Assembly (NCBI RefSeq): GCF_018336975.1
Contig: NZ_CP025572.1
Location: 2,397,162 to 2,461,161, forward strand
Origin: Marinomonas sp. CT5
GTDB lineage: Bacteria > Pseudomonadota > Gammaproteobacteria > Pseudomonadales > Marinomonadaceae
Length of the DNA stretch: 64,000 bases
Direction: 5' to 3'
Shown here: positions 56,125 through 63,988 of the stretch, piece after piece
Layout: every line of letters begins with the position of its first letter
Numbering within the stretch: the stretch's first letter is position 1
The notes under the pieces: generated by a model
What the model saw: only the letters and a program-made list of their open reading frames with translations
Databases searched by the model: none
What the model was told of the DNA's origin: nothing
Program-made: the position numbers and the translations under genes

Positions 56125-56342
56125 AAAGTAATACAGCGCCCTTAGTCGCTTGCCCTACCTGCCAAAAAAAAACGCCTTGGTCCAAAGACAATATAGACCG
56201 ACCTTTTTGCAGTCCTCGCTGTAAACTCATTGATTTAGGAGCTTGGGCAAGTGAATCCTATTCTATTCCCCAACAAACCTCTGAAGAGGATGAAATTTTT
56301 TCAGAAGATCTTGTGATTGATCCAAATAAATCTTTCCTATAA
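56118..56342 (+). CDS. yacG: DNA gyrase inhibitor / zinc-binding protein YacG
   Basis: A 74-residue zinc ribbon protein. CPTC near residue 12 and CSPRC near 31 supply the four zinc ligands, followed by [16 protein letters not shown], the family signature. E. coli YacG binds and inhibits DNA gyrase. The acidic C-terminal tail is normal for the family. Overlaps coaE by 7 nt. Confidence 0.93.
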   Translation: MLESNTAPLVACPTCQKKTPWSKDNIDRPFCSPRCKLIDLGAWASESYSIPQQTSEEDEIFSEDLVIDPNKSFL

Positions 56343-56367
56343 TTGCTTAAACGGAATGTAGTTCCTT

Positions 56368-57579
56368 ATGACAAAACAAGATTTCTCAAAGAAAAAAGCG
56401 TTGCTTATTGAGGACATGGCTGAAGCAAGAATCATGCAGAGAAAAATGCTGACTGACTTTGGGTTCACCTCTATTGATATTGCAATGAAAGCAGAAACCG
56501 CTATAGAGCTTCTGAGAAACACATCTTTTGATGTTATTTTGTCTGATTACAATCTGGGTAATGGTAAAGATGGCCAGCAACTACTAGAAGAAATTCGCCA
56601 TTCGAAACTCATTCCTAATACTGCAACTTATTTAATGGTTACGGCAGAAACTTCAATCGAAATGGTAATGGGAGCCATTGAATACCAACCTGATGGTTAT
56701 ATTACTAAACCTTTTTCTCAAGCTGTTCTACAAAGACGTCTTAATAAATTATTGGAAACAAAAGACAAACTCTATAAAGTTAACGTCGCATTAGACGCGA
56801 GTAATTATAAAGAAGCTATTCAGGCAGCTAAGCAAGTAATAAAGCAGCACCCCGCATTAACAGGCAAATGTGAAAGAATTATAGGTGAAAGCCTTCTAGA
56901 ACTAAAAGAATACAAAAAAGCATTTTCTCTATTTAATAAAACCTTAAAAAACCGAAAGATGCCTTGGGCATTATTTGGTAAAGCAAGGTGTTATTTTTAC
57001 ATGAATGATATGGAAAAAGCAGAGCAAAACTTTCGACAACTTATGCTTGATAACCGTTTCTTTGTAAGCGCTTATGATTGGCTAGCAAAGATTCAAGTTA
57101 TACAGAACAAGATAGAAGAAGCACAATCAACGCTCATAGAAGCCATCGGTAAATCCCCTAAGAATATTTTAAGACAAATGGAACTTGGTAATATTAGTTT
57201 GTCGATAAACGATTATATTACGGCCGAAATGTCATTCCGTAGATCGGTGTTCCTCGCGAAATATTCTTGTTACAACACAGCTGACGTGTATTTAAAACAC
57301 TTAGAAGCTCTTGCTAGAATATCTGATAGTGGGCCCCTTAACCCTCGTCAAAGAGATAATTTCGACAGTACTTTAAAAAAAGTACACGAATTTTTCTTTG
57401 ATAACCCTGATAATAAAGCTAAATCTTACAGCTATGAGATAGATATTTTCCTCTCCGAAAATGATCTGTCTACGGCAAAACAAATATTTGAAGTTTGGCT
57501 TAGTGAAGTTGAGTCTAACCTCGCAACGCCTCCGACTAAACAGCAATATTCGACTTATGAAAAGTCTTTTGGGAATTAA
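56368..57579 (+). CDS. Response regulator with TPR-repeat output
   Basis: A 403-residue protein. The N-terminal receiver (~8-130) has acidic residues at 15-16, the phospho-acceptor D60 in LSDYNLG, and a lysine in YITKPFS. The remainder has no DNA-binding or enzymatic domain; instead several TPR-like helix pairs are seen (ALDASNYKEAIQAAKQVIK; AFSLFNKTLKNRKMPWALFGK; EQNFRQLMLD; AQSTLIEAIGKSP). Phosphorylation probably alters protein binding. Four bases separate it from the small kinase gene, the likely partner. Its position behind the pil-coaE-yacG run hints at surface motility, but this is inference. Confidence 0.85.
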   Translation: MTKQDFSKKKALLIEDMAEARIMQRKMLTDFGFTSIDIAMKAETAIELLRNTSFDVILSDYNLGNGKDGQQLLEEIRHSKLIPNTATYLMVTAETSIEMVMGAIEYQPDGYITKPFSQAVLQRRLNKLLETKDKLYKVNVALDASNYKEAIQAAKQVIKQHPALTGKCERIIGESLLELKEYKKAFSLFNKTLKNRKMPWALFGKARCYFYMNDMEKAEQNFRQLMLDNRFFVSAYDWLAKIQVIQNKIEEAQSTLIEAIGKSPKNILRQMELGNISLSINDYITAEMSFRRSVFLAKYSCYNTADVYLKHLEALARISDSGPLNPRQRDNFDSTLKKVHEFFFDNPDNKAKSYSYEIDIFLSENDLSTAKQIFEVWLSEVESNLATPPTKQQYSTYEKSFGN

Positions 57580-57582
57580 CGG

Positions 57583-58272
57583 ATGAAAAAAATCAACATT
57601 AGCACGATTTTAGCCAGTGCAATCCATGAAAGTAAAAACCAAGTAGGTACTATGCTGTATCACTTGCAAGGTCTTAAAGATTCGATGAGTAAAAATGACT
57701 CGAATCAAAAGAAAATCATACCGATTGAAGAGTCGCTCAAAAAGCTTAATGACGAATGGGTTGAATACCTTTATCTGTATCGACTTGCTTCGGATGGTTA
57801 CGACTTACACGCAGATACATTTTTACTTGATGAATTCCTTGATGACCAAGTATTTGCCCTACAACCCTCAGCCAATGCGAAAAATTTAGAATTGGAATAT
57901 TCCTGTGAATCATCATTAACAGGAACTTTCGACGAACGATTAATGACTGCGGTAGTCAGCACAGCTGTCTACAATGCTCTAAGATTTGCAAAAACTAAAA
58001 TTTTGATCGAAGCCAAAAATGAAGACAACTTTCTCATCATCACTATCGAAGATGATGGCAAAGGCTTCAAACAAAAAAATAATGAAGACGAGGAAGATGA
58101 AGAAGAATTTTTAGATAATAATACAGGCTTAGGGCTGTATTTTGCCGAATTATCAGCCACCGCCCACTCTGTTGGCGATAGGATAGGCTTTATTAAAAAA
58201 GAGCGCTCTCAAACACTTGGTGGCGCAAGCTTAATGGTCTATTTACCACAACCCAAAGAAATCGACCTATAA
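57583..58272 (+). CDS. Small cytosolic histidine-kinase-like protein
   Basis: A 229-residue protein with a possible H-box near the N-terminus (SAIHESKNQVG, His15) and an HATPase domain. The ATPase motifs are N-box AVYNALRFAKTK near 128, G1 EDDGKGF near 158 and G2 NTGLGLYFAE near 180. No membrane segment or sensor domain exists, so input must come from another protein. Between G1 and G2 there is an unusual run of acidic residues. It is 3 nt downstream of the receiver-TPR gene and most likely phosphorylates or dephosphorylates it. Confidence 0.8.
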   Translation: MKKINISTILASAIHESKNQVGTMLYHLQGLKDSMSKNDSNQKKIIPIEESLKKLNDEWVEYLYLYRLASDGYDLHADTFLLDEFLDDQVFALQPSANAKNLELEYSCESSLTGTFDERLMTAVVSTAVYNALRFAKTKILIEAKNEDNFLIITIEDDGKGFKQKNNEDEEDEEEFLDNNTGLGLYFAELSATAHSVGDRIGFIKKERSQTLGGASLMVYLPQPKEIDL

Positions 58273-58290
58273 ATTTCTTTTTATAACAAG

Positions 58291-58905
58291 CTAACTTTTC
58301 AAATAGTTTGTCAATAAAACTCCCGCCGTTTTTATGTGCTGCCTCAAACAATTGAGTGCAGCCGTTCTATCTTTTTCAATAATTAACTGTAATATTTCTT
58401 CGTGCTCATCCTGGCTAGACTTTCTATACCCTAAAGGCCCGTATTGAAAACCAAGATAGCGAGCAGCTTGTGTATTTAACTTTCTCACTATAGTTTGCAA
58501 TGTCGGTCTATCTGCAGCTTGATATAAAGCCATATGAAAATACCAATTCAACTCTCCGCAACGAACAAGGCTCACATCCTTTCGGTTTAATTCTGACAAA
58601 TATCCTCTCGCTTCAAGAAGATGATACTCATTAATAAAATCAAACGCTTTATCTAATAATAAACACTCTAACTCAGCACGCATTAAATAAAGGTCTTCAG
58701 CCTCCTTCCAATTCAAAACTGGAATCATGACACCAGCTTTGCCATTTGGTACCAACCAACCTTCAGCTTTTAACGTAAGCAAAGCGTCCCTTATTGGGAT
58801 TCTACTGACGCCATAGCGAACTGAAAGGCTTACTTGACGCAGAGGAACCCCCTTAGGAAGTTGATTATGCAAAATATCCTCTTTGATTCGCCTAACAATA
58901 TCCAT
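58291..58905 (-). CDS. GntR-family regulator, FadR/FCD subgroup
   Basis: A 204-residue regulator. The N-terminal winged helix covers ~1-65 (SLSVRYGVSRIPIRDALLTL). The C-terminal FCD domain of six helices contains potential metal ligands in ELNWYFHMALYQ, DEHEEIL and LRQHIKTAG. Such regulators usually sense small carboxylates. It follows benE by 13 nt in the same leftward unit, so it probably controls benE and senses its substrate or a breakdown product. The HTH begins very close to the N-terminus; a slightly longer start was not found. Confidence 0.85.
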   Translation of the reverse strand: MDIVRRIKEDILHNQLPKGVPLRQVSLSVRYGVSRIPIRDALLTLKAEGWLVPNGKAGVMIPVLNWKEAEDLYLMRAELECLLLDKAFDFINEYHLLEARGYLSELNRKDVSLVRCGELNWYFHMALYQAADRPTLQTIVRKLNTQAARYLGFQYGPLGYRKSSQDEHEEILQLIIEKDRTAALNCLRQHIKTAGVLLTNYLKS

Positions 58906-58918
58906 ATGAGAAAATCCC

Positions 58919-60091
58919 TTATTTCACCTTGGCTTTAAAAATCAAAAGGCAAATCACACCAAATAAGATTCCCCAAAAAGCAGAAGCAATCCCTCCAAAG
59001 GAAACACCAGACACTGTAACCAGAAAAGTAACTAGTGCCGCCTCTCTATTAGAATCCTCCTCCATCGCACTCTTTAAATTCAAACCAATGGTTCCCAATA
59101 AAGCAATACCGGCTAAAGCGGCAATCATTGTCGCAGGAAAAATAGAAAACAAAGCAACAACAGAAGTACCAGCTAAACCCGCCAACCAATAAAAAACACC
59201 AGCAGATAATCCTGCGATATAACGCCTTTTAGGATCTTTATGACACTCATCCCCAGAACAAATTGCCGCCGTAATCGCCGCTAGATTAAATGCAAAACCT
59301 CCCAGTGGAGCTAATACTACAGATGTAAAGCCAGTCCAACTAATCAATGGCGAAACGGGAGTCTGAAAACCACTACTGCGCATTACAGCCACACCAGGAA
59401 TATTTTGGGATGTCATGGTCACAATATATAAGGGAATACCAATTCCAATCAAAGCCCCCAAGTTCCACTCAGGCCAACTCCATACAAAGCTACCAAGCGC
59501 AAAAGGGATATTAGATAACATCTGTCCATCAGACCTTGCAAGTACAAATGCTACACCAGACACCAAGACAAACAACACAGCATAACGAGGTACAAGTCGC
59601 TTACTTACTAAATAAGTAACTAACATAATACCAACTAAAAAGACGTCGCTTTTCATAGAGTCAAAAATAGAAAGCCCAAACTTGAAAAGCACACCCGCTA
59701 ACATAGCGCAAGCCAGAGGCAAAGGAACCAAACGCATTAATTTATCAAATAGCCCCGATACGCCTGTTAGTAATGTCAAAATACCTGCGAAAACAAAGAC
59801 GCCGATTGCTTCTGCATAACTAATCGTTCCCAAGCTTGTAGCCAACAAAGCAGCACCAGGGGTCGACCAAGCCGTAATAACAGGTGAACGAAACCATAAA
59901 GAAAGGAAAAAACAGGTAGTTCCCATGCCTAAACCCAAAGCCATAATCCAAGAAACAATGGTATTTGAATCTGCGCCCGCGGCTTGAGCCGCTTGAAAAA
60001 CAATCGCAACTGAACTAGCAAAACCAATAAGCACGGCTACAAAACCTGCAACAAATGCACTTACACTAAAATCCTTCACTATACCAAGCAC
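58919..60091 (-). CDS. BenE-family transporter (benzoate/H+ symporter family)
   Basis: A 390-residue inner-membrane transporter with about 12 hydrophobic segments. Conserved BenE elements are WSTPGAALLAT near 75, LVPLPLACAMLAGVLFKFG near 121 and MTSQNIPGVAVMRSSGF near 225. Named for benzoate uptake, but most members have no proven substrate and no aromatic catabolic genes are nearby, so the solute is left open. Grouped with a GntR regulator downstream and a ZIP transporter upstream on the same strand. Confidence 0.88.
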   Translation of the reverse strand: MLGIVKDFSVSAFVAGFVAVLIGFASSVAIVFQAAQAAGADSNTIVSWIMALGLGMGTTCFFLSLWFRSPVITAWSTPGAALLATSLGTISYAEAIGVFVFAGILTLLTGVSGLFDKLMRLVPLPLACAMLAGVLFKFGLSIFDSMKSDVFLVGIMLVTYLVSKRLVPRYAVLFVLVSGVAFVLARSDGQMLSNIPFALGSFVWSWPEWNLGALIGIGIPLYIVTMTSQNIPGVAVMRSSGFQTPVSPLISWTGFTSVVLAPLGGFAFNLAAITAAICSGDECHKDPKRRYIAGLSAGVFYWLAGLAGTSVVALFSIFPATMIAALAGIALLGTIGLNLKSAMEEDSNREAALVTFLVTVSGVSFGGIASAFWGILFGVICLLIFKAKVK

Positions 60092-60111
60092 AACGCTATT
60101 ACCTTATCCGC

Positions 60112-60879
60112 TTAATAGAAGTGCTCACTATATTTCAAAAACAACGTTTTTGTATACATTTTTATCCATGAACAAGCATATAACCCACTAGACCAAGGGT
60201 GAAGCCCATTACTGCCCCCCATTGGTGGCGCCCAATGTTTTTCTAATACCACTTGAGGTGCAATATCTTGAAATACAGCATATAAAATACCACCTGAGGC
60301 AAATAGCATTATTCCAGACACAAACTCGGGCCATTCGGATAACCATAAATGCGCAATCACGCCTGCAATCGGCCCAGTCAATGCAAGCAAAGCAAAAAAG
60401 CAAATAATAGTTATAGAACGATAATGAGAAGAAGATTTCAGCTCTCGAAATGCATTAAAACCTTCTGGTAAATTTTGCATTGTAATTAAAACTGCAAGCA
60501 ATACTCCATTGCTCGCATCTAAAGCAAACGCAGCGCCAAGAGCCAAAGACTCGGGAATGAAATCAACCAACATGGCAACCAGTTGACTCATTGAGGCCTT
60601 ACTTTTACAAAGTCGTATATCCAACCACATAAACGCCATACCACCTAACAGAAACAAAAAAGCGGCAGACTTAACAGTAAAATGCTCCACTCCCTCGGGC
60701 ACAAAAACTAGGGCGATAGCAGATAACAAAGCACCACCACCAAATGCCGTAATACCATGCATTAACTCAACTTCTAACCATTCTGGCTGAATACGCTCAA
60801 AGTTAGCAATCAAAGCCCCCAAAGGCATTGCCAAACCAGCTAATAAAGTTAAAAAGATAACATTATATAAAGGTTCCAT
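60112..60879 (-). CDS. ZIP-family metal transporter with frameshifted C-terminus
   Basis: A 255-residue ZIP-type protein with about eight membrane segments. Metal-site motifs are visible: MLVDFIPESLALGAA near 103 and ITMQNLPEGFNAF near 133. After HWAPPMG the frame turns into low-quality sequence ending at 60112. Dropping one base from the C6 run at 60215-60220 (G6 on the coding strand) restores AVMGFTLGLVGYMLVHG, a normal final ZIP helix, with a stop at 60162. The last helix is therefore lost or altered unless slippage or a sequence error explains it. Metal specificity is unknown. Confidence 0.8.
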   Translation of the reverse strand: MEPLYNVIFLTLLAGLAMPLGALIANFERIQPEWLEVELMHGITAFGGGALLSAIALVFVPEGVEHFTVKSAAFLFLLGGMAFMWLDIRLCKSKASMSQLVAMLVDFIPESLALGAAFALDASNGVLLAVLITMQNLPEGFNAFRELKSSSHYRSITIICFFALLALTGPIAGVIAHLWLSEWPEFVSGIMLFASGGILYAVFQDIAPQVVLEKHWAPPMGGSNGLHPWSSGLYACSWIKMYTKTLFLKYSEHFY

Positions 60880-60915
60880 TACTAAATTATCCTTGGAGAT
60901 ACTTGCAAGTTTGGA

Positions 60916-60949
60916 ATAATAAAAAGCCTGCTTTCAATTAAACAGGCTT
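60916..60949 (-). terminator. Terminator after the 43-residue ORF
   Basis: On the minus strand AAGCCTG and CAGGCTT form a stem extended by TTT/AAA, followed by TTTTTATT. It lies 79 nt past the stop of the small ORF and before the ZIP gene start. Confidence 0.85.
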
Positions 60950-61027
60950 AGTTACTATTTTATATATAGTATTAGAATTCACTAATTATTTATGACACTC
61001 AAAAGACTTTTTAAAGTGATTTTTGAT

Positions 61028-61159
61028 TCAATCTTTTTGTTCCAAGTCTATATTGACCCAAGCATCCCAACCTTGCCATTCGTCTTGGACATCCCGCTCA
61101 TCTAAGATGGTCTTTTTCTCTACAATTATTTTATAAAAGGCACCAATAAGCCGCTTCAT
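61028..61159 (-). CDS. Small protein, 43 residues, unknown function
   Basis: A 43-residue ORF beginning MKRLIGAFYKIIVEKK and ending in a Trp/Asp-rich part (EWQGWDAWVNIDLEQKD). The ribosome binding site GGAGG is 8 nt before the ATG, one of the best in the window, and an intrinsic terminator follows. A weak promoter (TTGGGC, 17 nt, TATATA) lies upstream near 61202-61230. The basic, hydrophobic start and acidic, tryptophan-rich end suggest peripheral membrane contact, but no family is recognised. It sits 112 nt downstream of the sensor kinase gene on the same strand. Confidence 0.62.
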   Translation of the reverse strand: MKRLIGAFYKIIVEKKTILDERDVQDEWQGWDAWVNIDLEQKD

Positions 61160-61271
61160 TATGCTTTCCTCCACTTAAGTTGTTAAACCCAGCATAAGCA
61201 CTTTGATAAAATTTATATAATCATCATTCACTAACAGCCCAATATGAAAAACCTATTCGAGCAATTAGATA

Positions 61272-62675
61272 TTAGCGTAATACTAAAATTGGCAGTTGAA
61301 CCTGAACAGTTAATCCTTTAGGAAAAGAGTCTTCAAAGAAAAGCGAACCTTGGTATTTATCAACAATATTCTTTACAATGGACAGTCCCAGACCTGCCCC
61401 ATCGACTTCTCCAGTACGAAAAAAGCGCTCACTTAACCTATGCTTTTCTTCTTGCCTAATCCCTTTACCGACATCTATTACTTTTAATTCGGCGTTGTTT
61501 TTAGACTGGGACCAAATAACATTTATAACTGAGCCATCCGGTGAAAATTTAATCGCATTACTCAGTAAGTTCTGTAGTAATACTTCAATATGATTTGATT
61601 CCACACCGCAGAGCCAAGACAAACTATTATCAATATCTAAACTAATTTCAACCTTGTTATGCCAAGCTAAAGGCAAAACATCAGCAATCATTGATCGGCT
61701 GATTGCCGCTACATCAACAATTTCTTTAATGACTTTCTTTTGATGCTCGAGACGAGCAAGAGCCAGCAATTGAGAGACAATTCGGCTCGATCTATCAACA
61801 CCTGCGGTTAACTGATTAAGGGACTCTGTTCTTTCTGTATCATTTTCTGCTAACGTGGCATTTTCTGCATGCACTCTAAGAATACTTAGAGGTGTTCTCA
61901 ATTCATGTGCTGCATCGGCTATCCAACGCTTTTCTCTTTCCATCAGTACATCAATTTCTAACAAAAGCCCGTTCAATGCCGTTTTTAAAGGAGCCAATTC
62001 TTTAGGCACATTAGACATTTCAATCGGCTCTAACTTAGTTGGTGCAATTTTCTTAATTCTTTGTGTAAGCTGCTGAAGTGGCGCCAAGCCAAAGCCCACA
62101 GCCCCCCATACAAGAGCGGCCAAAATAGGCCAAGCGAGTATCTCAGGAAAAAGAGTTTGAAAAACGATTTGATCTGAAATTTCTCCTCTTATATCAGCCC
62201 TTTCAGCCACGATAACCTTAATATTTCCACTGGTTTTATTTAGTGTAAAAGTACGCCACTCGTATTGTCCTGACTTAGCATCACCATAACCTGATTCATC
62301 AGTCTTTAAACTCGAAAACGTCATTGAATCAGACGTAATTTTTAATTTATCGTCACTCCAAATTTGATAAAAAATTTTACTTTCATATTTATGACCAACA
62401 GACGCATTTGTATCACTCTGGTCTATCAGTAATGGCAAAATAATATCTTCATTCGCACCTAGCTTTTCGATGCTTTCTGAGAGTGTAAGCAGAAGACGTG
62501 CCTGCTGAGCTAGGCGAGCATCAAATAGTTCTTCAACTTCATGGTTGGCAAACAACAAACCAATAACCATGATAAAAATACTTGTCATAACAAAGAGACA
62601 CATGACAAAAAATAGGGTTCTTCGGCGAATTGAGCTAAATAGATTTTTGTTAATCCATTTCTTGATCAACCACAT
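61272..62675 (-). CDS. Sensor histidine kinase, QseC/TctE-like
   Basis: A 467-residue inner-membrane kinase. Membrane segments lie at about 22-44 and 178-198, with a ~130-residue periplasmic sensor between (HEVEELFDARLAQQARLL at its start is typical of the 2CSK_N type). A HAMP-like stretch is followed by the H-box DAAHELRTPLSILRVH, N-box LLQNLLSNAIKFSP, G1 DVGKGI and G2 GAGLGLSIV. The ATG at 62675 is preferred to a TTG two codons earlier, with GAGG 8 nt ahead. It overlaps its response regulator gene, so the two are coupled. The signal is not known. Confidence 0.92.
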   Translation of the reverse strand: MWLIKKWINKNLFSSIRRRTLFFVMCLFVMTSIFIMVIGLLFANHEVEELFDARLAQQARLLLTLSESIEKLGANEDIILPLLIDQSDTNASVGHKYESKIFYQIWSDDKLKITSDSMTFSSLKTDESGYGDAKSGQYEWRTFTLNKTSGNIKVIVAERADIRGEISDQIVFQTLFPEILAWPILAALVWGAVGFGLAPLQQLTQRIKKIAPTKLEPIEMSNVPKELAPLKTALNGLLLEIDVLMEREKRWIADAAHELRTPLSILRVHAENATLAENDTERTESLNQLTAGVDRSSRIVSQLLALARLEHQKKVIKEIVDVAAISRSMIADVLPLAWHNKVEISLDIDNSLSWLCGVESNHIEVLLQNLLSNAIKFSPDGSVINVIWSQSKNNAELKVIDVGKGIRQEEKHRLSERFFRTGEVDGAGLGLSIVKNIVDKYQGSLFFEDSFPKGLTVQVQLPILVLR

Positions 62676-63315
62676 AGCCAATGCCTCGTATGGTGCGAAT
62701 TATCTCAGGAAATAATTTTTTACGTAAATGATGAATATGAACTTCAAGCGCATTACTCTCCACATCGTCACCCCAGCCATACATCAATTGCTGAAGCACA
62801 TCACGAGTGAAAACATGCCCTGGCTGACTAACAAGTTCATGTAATAAAGAGTATTCTCGACGTGTTAACGTTACGTCTTTATCTTGATAAGTTACTTTAT
62901 GACTTGCCGGAAACAAAGTAACCCCTTTGTAATGAATTTCGCTAATGGCTCGTCCATAACGGCGGCGTAACAAAGCACGTACGCGGGCTTTTAACTCAGT
63001 TACCTCAAAAGGTTTAGCCAAATAGTCATCGGCTCCTAAATCCAAACCAGCCACTCTGTCTTCCAGTGCATCTCTTGCGGTAAGAATAAGAACTGGAACA
63101 GAGTTTTCATTGGCTCTTAATTGCTTAAGAACAGACAAACCGTCCAGTCTTGGCAACCCCAAGTCCAAAATAACTAAATCAAAGACTTCATTTGCTAATG
63201 CATCTAAAGCATATATGCCATCATGAAGCAAATCGACCGTATAATCTTCTCGCTTCAAAGCCGTTACAAGGCCATCCGCTAATGAAAGATCATCCTCAAT
63301 CACTAGTATTCGCAA
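62650..63315 (-). CDS. OmpR-family response regulator, QseB/PmrA-like
   Basis: A 221-residue regulator with a receiver (phospho-acceptor D51 in VILDLGLPRLDG, acidic pocket E7-D8-D9, Lys in YLAKPFE) and a C-terminal winged helix (~125-220, TRREYSLLHELVSQPGHVF and EVHIHHLRKKL). It acts with the overlapping kinase gene. QseB and PmrA are the nearest well-known types, but targets cannot be read here. Confidence 0.93.
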   Translation of the reverse strand: MRILVIEDDLSLADGLVTALKREDYTVDLLHDGIYALDALANEVFDLVILDLGLPRLDGLSVLKQLRANENSVPVLILTARDALEDRVAGLDLGADDYLAKPFEVTELKARVRALLRRRYGRAISEIHYKGVTLFPASHKVTYQDKDVTLTRREYSLLHELVSQPGHVFTRDVLQQLMYGWGDDVESNALEVHIHHLRKKLFPEIIRTIRGIGYVVDQEMD

Positions 63316-63628
63316 ACCCAGTCCTTCTTTTATAAATAAGCCAAATTAGATTCCAACACACCTTTTGATGCCAATAAACTCATTTCAGTTTTTTCAAGCT
63401 ACTACAATCACAAAGTGTCTAAAATGAATGAATATGCATATATTGATACAAATACTAGTCAAATAAATAACGGGGACGAGTCACAGCAAATTTTTCTGAA
63501 GATGAAAATTCTTAAAACAGCAAACACCTCTAAATATTTGCCTTTGAGAGTTTTCTTACCTCAATCAAAGGTAACATTCTACTCTACTGACTTGCCATTC
63601 ATAGAGAGCCTACTGATTCCCCATAACG
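63316..63628. other. Intergenic region between the response regulator and the rRNA operon end
   Basis: About 310 AT-rich nt. A rightward frame of up to 76 codons (63415-63645) covers most of it but has no ribosome binding site, no family features, and runs into the rRNA terminator. I see nothing else that can be supported; the promoter of the two-component pair should be near its left end. Confidence 0.55.
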
Positions 63629-63662
63629 AAAAAACCCTACCCTGATAATCAGGATAGGGTTT
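63623..63662 (-). terminator. rRNA operon terminator
   Basis: On the minus strand AAACCCTA-T-CCTGA and TCAGG-G-TAGGGTTT form a long stem with a TTA loop, followed by a run of T's. It lies 13 nt past the last 5S gene and closes the leftward rRNA operon. Confidence 0.92.
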
Positions 63663-63673
63663 CTCTAATTAAA

Positions 63674-63789
63674 TCTTGATAACGACCTACTCTCACATGG
63701 GATCTCCCACACTACCATTGGCGATGGCGCTTTTCACTTCTGAGTTCGGGATGGGATCAGGTGGTTCAACGCCTCTATGATCATCAAGA
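63674..63789 (-). rRNA. rrf: 5S ribosomal RNA, distal copy
   Basis: About 116 nt. Core matches to E. coli 5S rRNA are CCGAACTCAGAAGTGAAA (first T to C change aside) and GATGGTAGTGTGGG, then GAGAGTAGG. The ends CTTGAT and ATCAAG pair. It is the last gene of a leftward rRNA operon whose 23S gene should lie beyond the window. Confidence 0.95.
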
Positions 63790-63872
63790 AAACTGGTTTG
63801 TTTTATTAGCAATCGTCTAATAAAACCAAATTTTCAATTGCCTGATTTCTTATCAGGACTTCTAAATATAAA
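63790..63872 (-). other. Spacer between tandem 5S genes
   Basis: An 83-nt spacer. It holds two hairpins: TTTTATTAG/CTAATAAAA (63800-63825) and CCTGAT/ATCAGG (63841-63857). Such hairpins are usual substrates for RNase III or RNase E maturation of the rRNA precursor. Confidence 0.6.
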
Positions 63873-63988
63873 GCTTGACGACGACCTACTCTCACATGGG
63901 ATCTCCCACACTACCATTGGCGATGGCGCTTTTCACTTCTGAGTTCGGGATGGGATCAGGTGGTTCAACGCCTCTATGATCGTCAAGC
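63873..63988 (-). rRNA. rrf: 5S ribosomal RNA, proximal copy
   Basis: About 116 nt, identical to the distal copy except for a few bases in the terminal stem, where GCTTGAC pairs with GTCAAGC. Compensating changes in the terminal helix keep it paired. A tandem duplicate of the neighbouring 5S gene. Confidence 0.95.

Noticed and set aside
63415..63645. Rightward 76-codon frame before the rRNA end
   Set aside because: No Shine-Dalgarno, AT-rich composition, no recognisable motif, and its end lies inside the rRNA terminator stem.
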